A stretch of DNA of 64,000 nucleotides from CBDBKL01 sp965206675 (GTDB lineage Bacteria; Bdellovibrionota; Bdellovibrionia; Bdellovibrionales; JAKFYE01). Position 1 is the stretch's first letter. Every line of letters begins with the position of its first letter. The position numbers and the translations under genes are program-made. The notes beneath the pieces were generated by a model. It saw only the letters and a program-made list of their open reading frames with translations. It had not been told where the DNA came from and made no database searches. Location of the stretch: assembly GCA_965206675.1 (NCBI GenBank), contig CBDBKL010000006.1, forward strand, positions 275,734 through 339,733, given 5' to 3'. Below, one piece after another: positions 53,320-61,427 of this stretch.

Positions 53320-56148
53320 ATGGTGTGGTTATTTCTATCCCTTCTCTTTCCCAAAGCCGTGATGGCTCTTGACCCTAATATTCACTGGAAAACCCTTCAT
53401 ACGCCTCACTTTGAAATCATATATGACGCAAAACAAAAAAACCTAGCCTGGGAATACGCTCTACAAGCTGAACGCAGTTACCAAATACTGATGCCTTATT
53501 TTTCAAAATCTCCCCCAAAAACTGTTCTTTATATTGATGATTCAACAGATATTTCAAATGGCTTTGCCACAGGAATTCCTCGTAGCACGATAGGCCTCTA
53601 TCCCGTCCTTCCTGAACGCAATACCTACATCAGCCATTATGGTAATTGGGCTGAAGAACTCGTTCTTCATGAATACACCCATATTCTTACCTTTGAGCCT
53701 GCTTATGGAGCATGGGGAATCTTAAGATTTCTCTTTGGAACCATTGCTCGCCCCATTGCACTGACTCCCCGTTGGTATCTAGAAGGGTATGCCATACAAA
53801 CAGAATCACAATTTACACAGTTTGGAAGATTAAAATCACCTAAAACACATAATTTTATTAGAGCACTTGTGGAAGATCAAAAGTGGGGAACAGAATCTTT
53901 AGCCGACATCAATGAAATATCTACTCCAAGATACCCCTATGGGGCTCGCCCTTATTTTTACGGCGGACTTTTAATGAACCATTTAGAATACTTTAACACA
54001 CTACATGGTTTGAATCGCATCAATGATGACTATGGCTACCGGATCCCCTACGCCCTCAATGGCCCCGTTAAAAAGCACTTGGGGCAGGACTTACAAACAT
54101 TTTTAAATAGCATGTACACACGCAGAGAAACTGTTGCTAAAAATCAAATTGAAAAAATCAAAACACGTCCCGTCAGCCAGACTGAACAGGTCACTAATTT
54201 AGAACATCATTTTGCCTCTTCACCCACAGTCAGCCCTAACCAACTTCTTCTGGCTTACATCATCACCCCCCATTTAGGAGAAAATCAAATCCTGCTTAAA
54301 AAACGAAATACGACGCAAGAAAGTTTTAAAGATAAAAAACCAGAAGTTTTATTTTCTCAAAAAGAGATCAAAAGACTAGCATGGTCTCAAGATTCACAAA
54401 CCCTACTCTTTGATGCCATAGACAGCTATAAACACCACTACAACTACTATGATCTCTACGAATACAACCTCTCAACAAAAAAAATTCAACAACTTACTTT
54501 CGGAGCAAGAGCTCATAGCCCGACGTTCTCTTCTGATGATTCAGAAGTTTTATTTGTTCAAAATATTCCCGGAAGCACGCAACTGATGAGCCTTAAACGC
54601 GAAACAAAAGAAATCGATATTCTCTATACCCCTCCGCTACAACACAGAATTACCAACCCCACTGTAGTCAAAAAACATGTCCTTGTTTATGGAGAAAGAA
54701 ACGCTCAGGGAAAAGAAAGTCTCAACAAACTAGACCTGAAAACACAGAAAAAAACAATCATTCTCAAAAACTATGCTCCATCGTACCCTTTAAGAAGTAT
54801 TGATGGACGCCTACTTTTTATTAGTGAACACACAGGGGTTTCCAATCTCTACCTCTCCGATACAAGACTGACAAGTGCTATTGCCTTAACAAATACAACA
54901 ACTGAAATTTTTGATGGAACTATAGATACAGCCACACAAAGACTCTATGTCAGTCATTTACGCTCTAAGGGTTTACAATTAGAAACCCTTTCTCGAAACA
55001 CACATTTCCCTCCAAAAATTAATTTACAAGCGGGGGAACAATGGAAAAAACCCAAAGATGTTTCAGTTGAGACATCTGGCTTTTCTGAAACAGACTACAA
55101 CGGTCTTTCCTATCTTTTTCCTAAATTTTGGATCCCGGGAGTATTGTTATTAGATCGTGGCGTATACTTTGATGTCAGCCTTCAAGGCTCTGACCCCCTT
55201 GCTCACCATTTTTATCTTTTAAATTTGGGTTACGATACACTGACAAAACGACCAAGCTATACAGCAACTTATACAAACAAACAAACCCCAGTCGATCTTT
55301 CTCTATCCTATTCTGATCGGCATTCTTATCTCTACGGAAGTAAACTCATTCATCGTAACGAAACGGTAACACTCGATACCCAATTCTTTTTACCCGGATT
55401 GAGCAGTAACTGGTCAGCCTCTGCATCACTTCTCTATACACACAGCGAAGTCTCCGATATTGTAAACGTAAAGCTGGGTGCCCCATCTATCGGTATCACT
55501 TATAAAAAACCTGCCAAAAAAAACAGTGTCTTCTCGCCCCTATCTGGTAGTGAGTTTTCTCTCAGTTACGCACATTATCTTAAAGAGTTAGGTGATATGA
55601 CTTTTGGTGAAATTAACGCTTCGGGAGAAGTATATCTCTCACCGAATTGGTTCCCAAAGAATACCACTCTTCGTATGAAACTCAGCAGCACATGGTCCCC
55701 ACCCAATAGAAAGATTTTTTCAAACACAACATCTGCAGGAGGGGATGTCACTTTTGCATTAGATAGAGACGCATTCCGTGTCCGCGGTTATGCTCCCGGA
55801 GAATTCATCGGATACAGTGTTGCTATTTGGAGTGAGGAGTTTCGCTTTCCTCTCTGGTCCATATATAAAGGGAAGGGATCTTTTCCCCTCTTTGCTAAAT
55901 CTCTTTGGGGAGCCATATTTATGGATACCGTCACTTTAGATGGGCGTGCTTACAATAGTGTGAATGAAGAATTTGAATCGGTAAAACTCGGTCGTTTTTT
56001 TACAGGCGTGGGAGCTGAAATAAATTTAGATATGACACTGTCTTATCATGCACCTGTTACACTTTACCTTGGTCTTCACTATGGATTAAGCGTTGAGTAT
56101 CATGGTGGATTTCATTGGACGGCTGGTTTAGTACTACCCACATTTTAA
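53320..56148 (+). CDS. Outer-membrane protein with gluzincin-type HExxH domain, beta-propeller-like middle and C-terminal barrel
   Basis: The 942-residue product has a short signal peptide (1-17). Residues ~25-290 are a metallopeptidase-like domain with H117-E-Y-T-H121 ('VLHEYTHILTF') and a downstream Glu in 'RWYLEGYAIQ', the gluzincin pattern. Residues ~300-560 resemble TolB/WD40-like propeller repeats ('KRLAWSQDSQTLLFDA', 'SPTFSSDDSEVLFVQ'). Residues ~600-942 resemble a BamA/surface-antigen barrel ('RVRGYAPGEFIGYSV'). It is divergent from pal, with 'aaaggg' upstream. Proposed as an outer-membrane protease or assembly factor; substrate unknown. Confidence 0.8.
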   Translation: MVWLFLSLLFPKAVMALDPNIHWKTLHTPHFEIIYDAKQKNLAWEYALQAERSYQILMPYFSKSPPKTVLYIDDSTDISNGFATGIPRSTIGLYPVLPERNTYISHYGNWAEELVLHEYTHILTFEPAYGAWGILRFLFGTIARPIALTPRWYLEGYAIQTESQFTQFGRLKSPKTHNFIRALVEDQKWGTESLADINEISTPRYPYGARPYFYGGLLMNHLEYFNTLHGLNRINDDYGYRIPYALNGPVKKHLGQDLQTFLNSMYTRRETVAKNQIEKIKTRPVSQTEQVTNLEHHFASSPTVSPNQLLLAYIITPHLGENQILLKKRNTTQESFKDKKPEVLFSQKEIKRLAWSQDSQTLLFDAIDSYKHHYNYYDLYEYNLSTKKIQQLTFGARAHSPTFSSDDSEVLFVQNIPGSTQLMSLKRETKEIDILYTPPLQHRITNPTVVKKHVLVYGERNAQGKESLNKLDLKTQKKTIILKNYAPSYPLRSIDGRLLFISEHTGVSNLYLSDTRLTSAIALTNTTTEIFDGTIDTATQRLYVSHLRSKGLQLETLSRNTHFPPKINLQAGEQWKKPKDVSVETSGFSETDYNGLSYLFPKFWIPGVLLLDRGVYFDVSLQGSDPLAHHFYLLNLGYDTLTKRPSYTATYTNKQTPVDLSLSYSDRHSYLYGSKLIHRNETVTLDTQFFLPGLSSNWSASASLLYTHSEVSDIVNVKLGAPSIGITYKKPAKKNSVFSPLSGSEFSLSYAHYLKELGDMTFGEINASGEVYLSPNWFPKNTTLRMKLSSTWSPPNRKIFSNTTSAGGDVTFALDRDAFRVRGYAPGEFIGYSVAIWSEEFRFPLWSIYKGKGSFPLFAKSLWGAIFMDTVTLDGRAYNSVNEEFESVKLGRFFTGVGAEINLDMTLSYHAPVTLYLGLHYGLSVEYHGGFHWTAGLVLPTF

Positions 56149-56153
56149 CTGCT

Positions 56154-56282
56154 ACGGACGGTTGAAAATATGTCATCTACTTTGTTACAATCACTCAAAT
56201 CTCATTCCGACGTAGGAAAAACTACGCCTCCATTCGATTTGAGCTTGAACGCCTCGTATCTGACACATTTTCAACCGTCCGC
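56154..56282 (+). repeat. Family-A palindromic repeat, complete copy A3
   Basis: The outer arms 56156-56175 and 56261-56280 (ggacggttgaaaatatgtca / tgacacattttcaaccgtcc) are complementary at 19 of 20 positions. The central 'cgtaggaaaaactacg' hairpin is identical to A1. It starts a few bases after the stop of the protease-barrel gene. Confidence 0.9.
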
Positions 56283-56295
56283 TGAAATTGATAGC

Positions 56296-56310
56296 GTCCG
56301 AAATACGGAC
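56296..56310. promoter_or_regulatory. GTCCG-N5-CGGAC palindrome upstream of the toxin-antitoxin pair
   Basis: GTCCG-aaata-CGGAC is an exact 5-5-5 palindrome, matching 34955-34969 and partly 4118-4132. It lies ~140 bases before the XRE-ImmA gene and just outside repeat A3. The XRE protein could be its regulator, but the other copies are near unrelated genes. Confidence 0.45.
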
Positions 56311-56450
56311 AAGATTTTCATTCAAATGTAATTCAGAGGAAGTAAATCTCTCATTATAGTTTTTTCTTTCAATAAGAAAAAACTTGTAAAATAAAATAAA
56401 TCTAAATAATCTCAGAAAGTTAATAAAACCATTTAAATGAATTTATATAA

Positions 56451-57608
56451 ATGAGAAAAAAAATCACCCCTAAAGTCTTAAAACAATGCCGTGAGCAATT
56501 AGGCTTAAGTCCTGATGAAGTTGAAAAAAAACTTCAAATCAAAACTCTCAAATCCATAGAATCTGGAAAGAAAGATCCCACCATTAAGCAAATCTACAAA
56601 CTCTCTGAGAAATATCTCGTTCCACCATGGGTTTTTACAAGAGAAACGTTGCCTGAAAAATATAACTTTAAAAAAGCCAACCCCTCTTTTAGAAAGTTCT
56701 CAAATTCAAGCTTCGATTTTAATTTTGAGTTAAGATCTTTAATTCAGAGGGTAGAGAATCTAAGAGAACTCATTCTGGATCTTAGAGAAGACATGCAAGA
56801 TCCCATATCTTCATTTTCTCCTCCAGAGGGAAACACGAGAGATACATCAATAATTTCTCAATCCATACGAACATGGCTAAATCCTGAAGATATATGCTTG
56901 GACTTTGATAGTTGGAGAAAGAAGCTAGAAGACAATGATGTTTTTATTTTTGTAACTAGTATTTATAAAGGCTGGTCACATGTGAAGTCAGATTCCTTAC
57001 GAGGATTTAGTCTTTACCACGAAAAACTTCCTATCATCATTATCAACGCATCAGATACCTATAGAGCAAAGTCATTTACATTGTTTCATGAACTAGGACA
57101 CCTTTTACAGAAAAAAACAAAGCCTTGCTCTATTACATCTAATGATTCTTCTCAAGAAGAAAAGTGGTGTGATGAACTTTCTGGTAAAATTCTAATGCCG
57201 GATTCTAAAATAGAGAAATACAGTAACATTCAAAATAAATTAAATTCTGAAAATAAATTAAAGGAAATAAATAAGGCCGCTAAAGAGTTTAAAGTGAGCT
57301 CATACGCTTTTTTAGTACGAGTCCGCAAACTCAATTACATCTCCCAGAAAGAGTATAAAAATATAGAAGATCTATTAAAAAAAGAATATGAAGAAAAAAG
57401 GAAGGAACTCAAAAGAAAAAAGGAGATGGGGAAAGAGGTGAAGATCTCTAGAGATCGACCGAAAGAAATTCTAACTGAATATGGAAGAGTTTATTTAAGA
57501 ACCATTATGCAAGCCTACGCCGATAAGGAGATAACTCTCCATAAATTACGGAATATGGTGAATGCTAAAAAAACAGAGCATGTATTAAAACTAGAGAAAA
57601 TAGTATGA
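56451..57608 (+). CDS. XRE-family regulator with ImmA/IrrE metallopeptidase domain (antitoxin of TA pair)
   Basis: The product has 385 residues. An N-terminal helix-turn-helix (5-60, 'LKQCREQLGLSPDEVEKKLQ', 'SIESGKKDPTIKQIYKLSE') is followed by a COG2856 zinc-peptidase domain with H213-E-L-G-H217 in 'FTLFHELGHLLQ' and 'EKWCDELSGKILMP'. A long basic coiled segment (~300-385) follows. Such genes usually pair with a DUF4411 toxin as here, sharing ATGA at the junction. It likely represses its own promoter. Very AT-rich; flanked by repeats A3 and A4/A5. Confidence 0.88.
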   Translation: MRKKITPKVLKQCREQLGLSPDEVEKKLQIKTLKSIESGKKDPTIKQIYKLSEKYLVPPWVFTRETLPEKYNFKKANPSFRKFSNSSFDFNFELRSLIQRVENLRELILDLREDMQDPISSFSPPEGNTRDTSIISQSIRTWLNPEDICLDFDSWRKKLEDNDVFIFVTSIYKGWSHVKSDSLRGFSLYHEKLPIIIINASDTYRAKSFTLFHELGHLLQKKTKPCSITSNDSSQEEKWCDELSGKILMPDSKIEKYSNIQNKLNSENKLKEINKAAKEFKVSSYAFLVRVRKLNYISQKEYKNIEDLLKKEYEEKRKELKRKKEMGKEVKISRDRPKEILTEYGRVYLRTIMQAYADKEITLHKLRNMVNAKKTEHVLKLEKIV

Positions 57609-58069
57609 AATATTGTTTTGATGCCAGTGTTCTTATAGATATATGGAAAGACTACCCTATCAAGATCTTTAAACCTCTTTATCCAAAAATTGCAGAAGTT
57701 GGGGAAAGTATTATCATCATTAAACCCATGTTTGACGAAGTGAAAGATGAAGATCTTTTTGAATGGCTAGAAAAGAAATTTACTTCCCATTCCCCAATAG
57801 TCTCCATTGATAACAAAACACAAGAAACACAACTAAACCTTGAAAGTAAGTATGAAACAGACAACACAAAAAAAGGTGCAAGTTCGAAAGATGTGGCATT
57901 GATTGCCTTTGCAAAGTTGAATAAACATACAATTGTGTCTCATGAGGCATATCAATCACAACGTCCTAAAGAAAAATCAAAATATAAGATTCCCTTAATC
58001 TGCAAGCTTGAAGATATAAAATGCATAAACTTTGTTGAGTTTCTGAAAGCCAAAAAAATTAAAATTTAA
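57605..58069 (+). CDS. DUF4411-family PIN-like toxin
   Basis: The 154-residue product begins 'MKYCFDASVLIDIWKDYP', the DUF4411 opening with the first PIN acidic residue (D6, and D12). Later acidic positions are in 'MFDEVKDEDLFEW' and 'GASSKDVALIAFAKLNKH', the PIN-domain pattern of VapC-like ribonucleases. It overlaps the XRE-ImmA gene by four bases. A nuclease toxin is the expected role by family; RNA target unknown. Confidence 0.88.
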   Translation: MKYCFDASVLIDIWKDYPIKIFKPLYPKIAEVGESIIIIKPMFDEVKDEDLFEWLEKKFTSHSPIVSIDNKTQETQLNLESKYETDNTKKGASSKDVALIAFAKLNKHTIVSHEAYQSQRPKEKSKYKIPLICKLEDIKCINFVEFLKAKKIKI

Positions 58070-58103
58070 GGCAACACTTTTAGTAAAAGCTCTTATAGAA
58101 AAA

Positions 58104-58616
58104 CTACTTTGTGCTTTCTCGAATAAAACGTGAGAGATAATAACGTACTAAATGATCCTGATTAATCTCTAACTCTTTATGCGTCCATATGATTTGCCCA
58201 AAAGCTCCCCATCGCGCTTCAATACGATCCTCATTCATCAAAGAATCAATAACCTCTTCAGAAACCTGCGCTCCTGGTACAAAACCTGTCGAACCCTGAT
58301 GATTAAAAGTTATAGAAATTTGTCCCGACTGCTTCAAAGAAAAAATTAACTTATAACCATTGCGAAAAAGCATAAAGTCCGCTGCCGTCTTTGCAATGCC
58401 ATAAATTTTCACTCCACCTAAGGCAACACCCTTCATCTGATTAAAAGCCGATGTGTACTGAATAAAAAGATCTTTCAACCTCTCAAGAAATTCTTTGGAT
58501 TGATCAGCTAATACTGTCTCAGGATCAAAACCTGCAGAAACATCAACAACCCCTGACTCTTCCATCTCTCGCTCAGCCCGAACAAGCTCCTTAAGCCAAG
58601 ACATCTTATCATCCAT
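58104..58616 (-). CDS. Protein of unknown function
   Basis: The 170-residue product has no signal peptide or membrane segment. It has an acidic helical N-terminus ('MDDKMSWLKELVRAEREMEE') and a mixed alpha/beta C-terminal part ('GYKLIFSLKQSGQISITFNH'). I do not recognise a family. It converges on the toxin gene, 35 bases apart. Codon use looks like the housekeeping neighbours. Confidence 0.65.
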   Translation of the reverse strand: MDDKMSWLKELVRAEREMEESGVVDVSAGFDPETVLADQSKEFLERLKDLFIQYTSAFNQMKGVALGGVKIYGIAKTAADFMLFRNGYKLIFSLKQSGQISITFNHQGSTGFVPGAQVSEEVIDSLMNEDRIEARWGAFGQIIWTHKELEINQDHLVRYYLSRFIRESTK

Positions 58617-58770
58617 AATGCCCCCTAGATCTAACTCTCCTATACCTTATACCAGTATTTTTCGTATTTCTTAAGCCGTCTATATTATTAAAGACAAATG
58701 ATGCGCTAAATCATTCATACCTTTAAAGAGTCCTAGTTGCTATTTCACAAGATTCCACCACAGAGTGGGC

Positions 58771-58799
58771 TTGCAACAAAATAGATGATACTTTTTCAA
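58771..58799 (-). repeat. Family-A repeat, end fragment A5
   Basis: 'ttgcaacaaaatagatgata' plus 'ctttttcaa' matches the right end of A4 ('ttgcaacaaagtagatgatc', 'ctttttcaa') with two differences. It lies nine bases from A4 in the same orientation, as a truncated tandem partner. Confidence 0.6.
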
Positions 58800-58807
58800 G
58801 CGTGTAG

Positions 58808-58929
58808 ACGGACTGTTGAAAAAGTGTCAGATACGAGGCGTACAAACCGAACGGATGCGTAGTTTTTTTACGTCGAAGCCAGGTTTGAGTGATTGCAACA
58901 AAGTAGATGATCCTTTTTCAACAGTCCGT
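58808..58929 (-). repeat. Family-A palindromic repeat, complete copy A4 (opposite orientation)
   Basis: The outer arms 58808-58823 and 58914-58929 are perfect 16-base inverted complements (acggactgttgaaaaa). Read on the minus strand, it carries the same inner asymmetric sequence as A1-A3. Unlike the others it lies upstream of a gene, ending ~20 bases before the DGK1-like start at 58950. With A5 it fills most of the 333-base gap after the divergent unknown gene. Confidence 0.88.
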
Positions 58930-58949
58930 TACCAGTGGTGGAGCTGTTC

Positions 58950-59573
58950 ATGAAACAACGTACGGATTTACATCTGGCCCGCAATTTATTCCATATCGCA
59001 GGCGTCACACTGATTTTAGTCCTCTACAATACCCTTCCTTGGAAAACAGGGCTTTATCTGCTCATTGCCTTCTCCCTTATCTTTCTGCTCGCAGAAGTCC
59101 TCCGCTTTCAGTGGACACCCTTTAACGCATTTCTCACTCGAGTGGGAAAAAAACTGATGCGTCCCGAAGAACTAAATCACTACTGTGGAGTCACATATAT
59201 GGTTTGGGGAGCTCTGATCCTTGTAGGATTTTTCCCCTCCGCAATTGTCATTCTCTCCCTACTCTTTTTAGGAATAGGAGATCCTACCTCTAGTATTATA
59301 GGAACTCTCTATGGAAAAAAGAAACTCCTCGGTAACAAATCTTTACAGGGTACGCTGGCTGGCTTTTTTGTCTGCACCATTGTCTCAGCCATTTTCTTTC
59401 ATACAAATCACCTCTTTCCTGAACATTGGATTCTGGCTAGCCTTATCGCAGGAGCCATAGGAGCCATTTCAGAACTTATTACCATTGGAAAAATTGACGA
59501 TAATTTGACGTTTCCTATTTTAAGCGCAAGTGGGCTTGTAATTCTATTTTACTTCTTTAATGCATTCAGTTAA
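58950..59573 (+). CDS. DGK1/SEC59-like CTP-dependent lipid kinase family membrane protein
   Basis: The product has 207 residues from ATG 58950, with 'ggag' seven bases upstream; a GTG at 58935 lies inside the end of the repeat spacing and is less likely. It has ~6 membrane helices with 'RNLFHIAG', 'LLFLGIGDPTSSIIGTLYGK' and 'KSLQGTLAGFFVCTIV', the CTP-binding signature of the diacylglycerol kinase/dolichol kinase/phosphatidate cytidylyltransferase clan. The substrate may be a polyprenol or diacylglycerol. It precedes pssA, supporting a lipid role. Confidence 0.82.
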   Translation: MKQRTDLHLARNLFHIAGVTLILVLYNTLPWKTGLYLLIAFSLIFLLAEVLRFQWTPFNAFLTRVGKKLMRPEELNHYCGVTYMVWGALILVGFFPSAIVILSLLFLGIGDPTSSIIGTLYGKKKLLGNKSLQGTLAGFFVCTIVSAIFFHTNHLFPEHWILASLIAGAIGAISELITIGKIDDNLTFPILSASGLVILFYFFNAFS

Positions 59574-60393
59574 ACCTTTGAATCAAATGTACATCAATAA
59601 GGAATCTCTCTCAGAACGCCCCAAAAGAAAACTTAGAGAACGTCTCGGTCTCCGCATCTATATACTTCCCAATCTTTTAACAACGGGAAATATGTTTTTT
59701 GGATTTTATAGCATTATCGCGTCTATAAAAGGCGATTATTTAATGGCTTCTTACGCCATTATTGCCTCAGCTATATTTGATTTACTAGATGGCCGAGTGG
59801 CCAGACTCACACAATCCGTCAGCAATTTTGGAGAGCACCTGGATTCACTCAGTGACCTCATCAGTTTTGGAATGGCCCCCGCTATCCTAGTTTATAAGTG
59901 GGCTCTAGAACCCTTTGGACGCATAGGATGGATTGCTGGATTTATGTACTTAGCCTGCGCAGCACTACGCTTAGCTCGTTTTAATGTGCAAATTAAAAAT
60001 TTGGAGAGCAAAGATTTTCAAGGACTTCCCACTCCAATGGCGGCAGGTATGATTGCAAGTGGTGTTATGGCTTTTAATGAATTAGATCTCCATGGAGAAC
60101 GAAGTTTGGGAATATTAAGTATCACATTCCTCCTAGGTATCGTTATGGTATCCCAGTTTAAATACAGATCATTTAGAGATGTTGACTTTAGACAACGTGT
60201 GCCCTTTCGCTACTTAGTTATTGGCCTGAGTATCTTTGTCATTGTGGCCACTTGGCCAGAGGTTATGCTCTTTGTTTTATTTCTTACTTATACCATCTTT
60301 GGTGCCATTTTTGGTCTTATGAATTGGGGAAGAAAACCTCGATACATTCCCCCAAAACCAATGATAGACACAGATTTACTAGAGGACCAGTGA
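59560..60393 (+). CDS. pssA: CDP-diacylglycerol--serine O-phosphatidyltransferase
   Basis: PssA makes phosphatidylserine, precursor of phosphatidylethanolamine. The 277 residues include the CDP-alcohol phosphatidyltransferase motif D74-x2-D77-G-x2-A-R-x8-G-x3-D95-x3-D99 in 'DLLDGRVARLTQ' and 'FGEHLDSLSD', plus 6-8 helices, matching the Bacillus-type (type II) enzyme. It overlaps the DGK1-like gene by 14 bases; an ATG at 59587 is an alternative start. asd overlaps its stop by four bases. Confidence 0.94.
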   Translation: MHSVKPLNQMYINKESLSERPKRKLRERLGLRIYILPNLLTTGNMFFGFYSIIASIKGDYLMASYAIIASAIFDLLDGRVARLTQSVSNFGEHLDSLSDLISFGMAPAILVYKWALEPFGRIGWIAGFMYLACAALRLARFNVQIKNLESKDFQGLPTPMAAGMIASGVMAFNELDLHGERSLGILSITFLLGIVMVSQFKYRSFRDVDFRQRVPFRYLVIGLSIFVIVATWPEVMLFVLFLTYTIFGAIFGLMNWGRKPRYIPPKPMIDTDLLEDQ

Positions 60394-61409
60394 AAACAGA
60401 AAGTCGTAAACTTAACATCGGTGTTGTCGGTGCCACGGGAATGGTAGGGAATGCTTTTATAAAAATATTGGAACAAAGAAAGTTCCCCCTTTCCCAACTC
60501 AAACTCTTTGCCAGTCCAAAATCAAAAGGAACACAACTTCAATTTCGCGATCAATCCATTACAGTCGATGTTTTAAAAGAAGGCTGTTTTAAAGATTTAG
60601 ATGTTGTTTTTTTCTCTTCAGGCAATGCAAACAGTAAACAATGGGCCCCTATTGCTGTAAAGGAAGGTGCCTATGCCATTGACAATAGCTCGGCTTTTCG
60701 AATGAGTCCCCAAGTCCCTCTTATCGTTCCTGAAGTCAATGGGCACATTTTAAAACAGAAAACAGATCCAGAACTTATCGCCAACCCTAATTGCTCAACC
60801 ATTCAAATGGTTCTAGTTCTAGGCCCCCTACAAAAACTTTTTGGAATAGAAAACGTTAAAGTAGCAACCTATCAATCTGTCAGCGGAGTTGGAAAAGCTG
60901 GAGTTGATGAATTAGAAAGTCAAACTCAGGCTATTTTAAATAATCAAAAAACAGCATCTGATGTTTTTCCTCATCAAATAGCCTTCAATTGCATTCCGCA
61001 AATTGGGGATTTTGAAAGCTCAGGATTCTGCACCGAAGAAATAAAAATGATAAATGAAACACGAAAAATCCTTGGAACCACACATCTCTCCATTTCTGCA
61101 TTTACAGTTCGCGTCCCGGCTTTAAATAGCCATAGTGAAGCCCTTTGGGTCACTCTTAATTCCTCGGTTGAAAAACAAGATATTTTAAAAGCCCTAGAAT
61201 CAGCCCCTGGAGTTACGCTTATGGGTGAAAATGAATATCCCCACGCTGCTCAAGCGTCAAACACAGATCCCGTCTATGTCGGAAGAGTCCACAAAGAGCT
61301 GGATGATCCCAAAACCTGGATGTTCTGGGTTGTTTCCGATAATATCAGAAAAGGCGCAGCCCTTAATGGATTACAGATTGCCGAGCAAATTTTTGACATT
61401 GATGAATGA
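60390..61409 (+). CDS. asd: Aspartate-semialdehyde dehydrogenase
   Basis: Asd reduces aspartyl phosphate to aspartate semialdehyde, feeding lysine, diaminopimelate, threonine and methionine synthesis. The 339 residues from GTG 60390 have 'GVVGATGMVGNAF' (11-23), 'FFSSGNANSKQWAP', the catalytic C135 in 'ANPNCSTIQ' and 'SVSGVGKAG'. The GTG forms GTGA with the pssA stop and has 'gagg' just upstream; longer in-frame extensions into pssA are not needed. Diaminopimelate made downstream supplies MurE. Confidence 0.95.
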   Translation: MKTESRKLNIGVVGATGMVGNAFIKILEQRKFPLSQLKLFASPKSKGTQLQFRDQSITVDVLKEGCFKDLDVVFFSSGNANSKQWAPIAVKEGAYAIDNSSAFRMSPQVPLIVPEVNGHILKQKTDPELIANPNCSTIQMVLVLGPLQKLFGIENVKVATYQSVSGVGKAGVDELESQTQAILNNQKTASDVFPHQIAFNCIPQIGDFESSGFCTEEIKMINETRKILGTTHLSISAFTVRVPALNSHSEALWVTLNSSVEKQDILKALESAPGVTLMGENEYPHAAQASNTDPVYVGRVHKELDDPKTWMFWVVSDNIRKGAALNGLQIAEQIFDIDE

Positions 61410-61427
61410 CCATGATCTCATTTTCAT

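Noticed and set aside
58065..58103. Hairpin 'cttttagtaaaag' as a terminator between toxin and unknown gene
   Set aside because: The stem is very short and A-T only, without a convincing T tract; not better than chance.
60252..60389. N-terminal extension of asd into pssA
   Set aside because: The conserved Asd sequence begins after GTG 60390, which has a ribosome site and the usual GTGA overlap.
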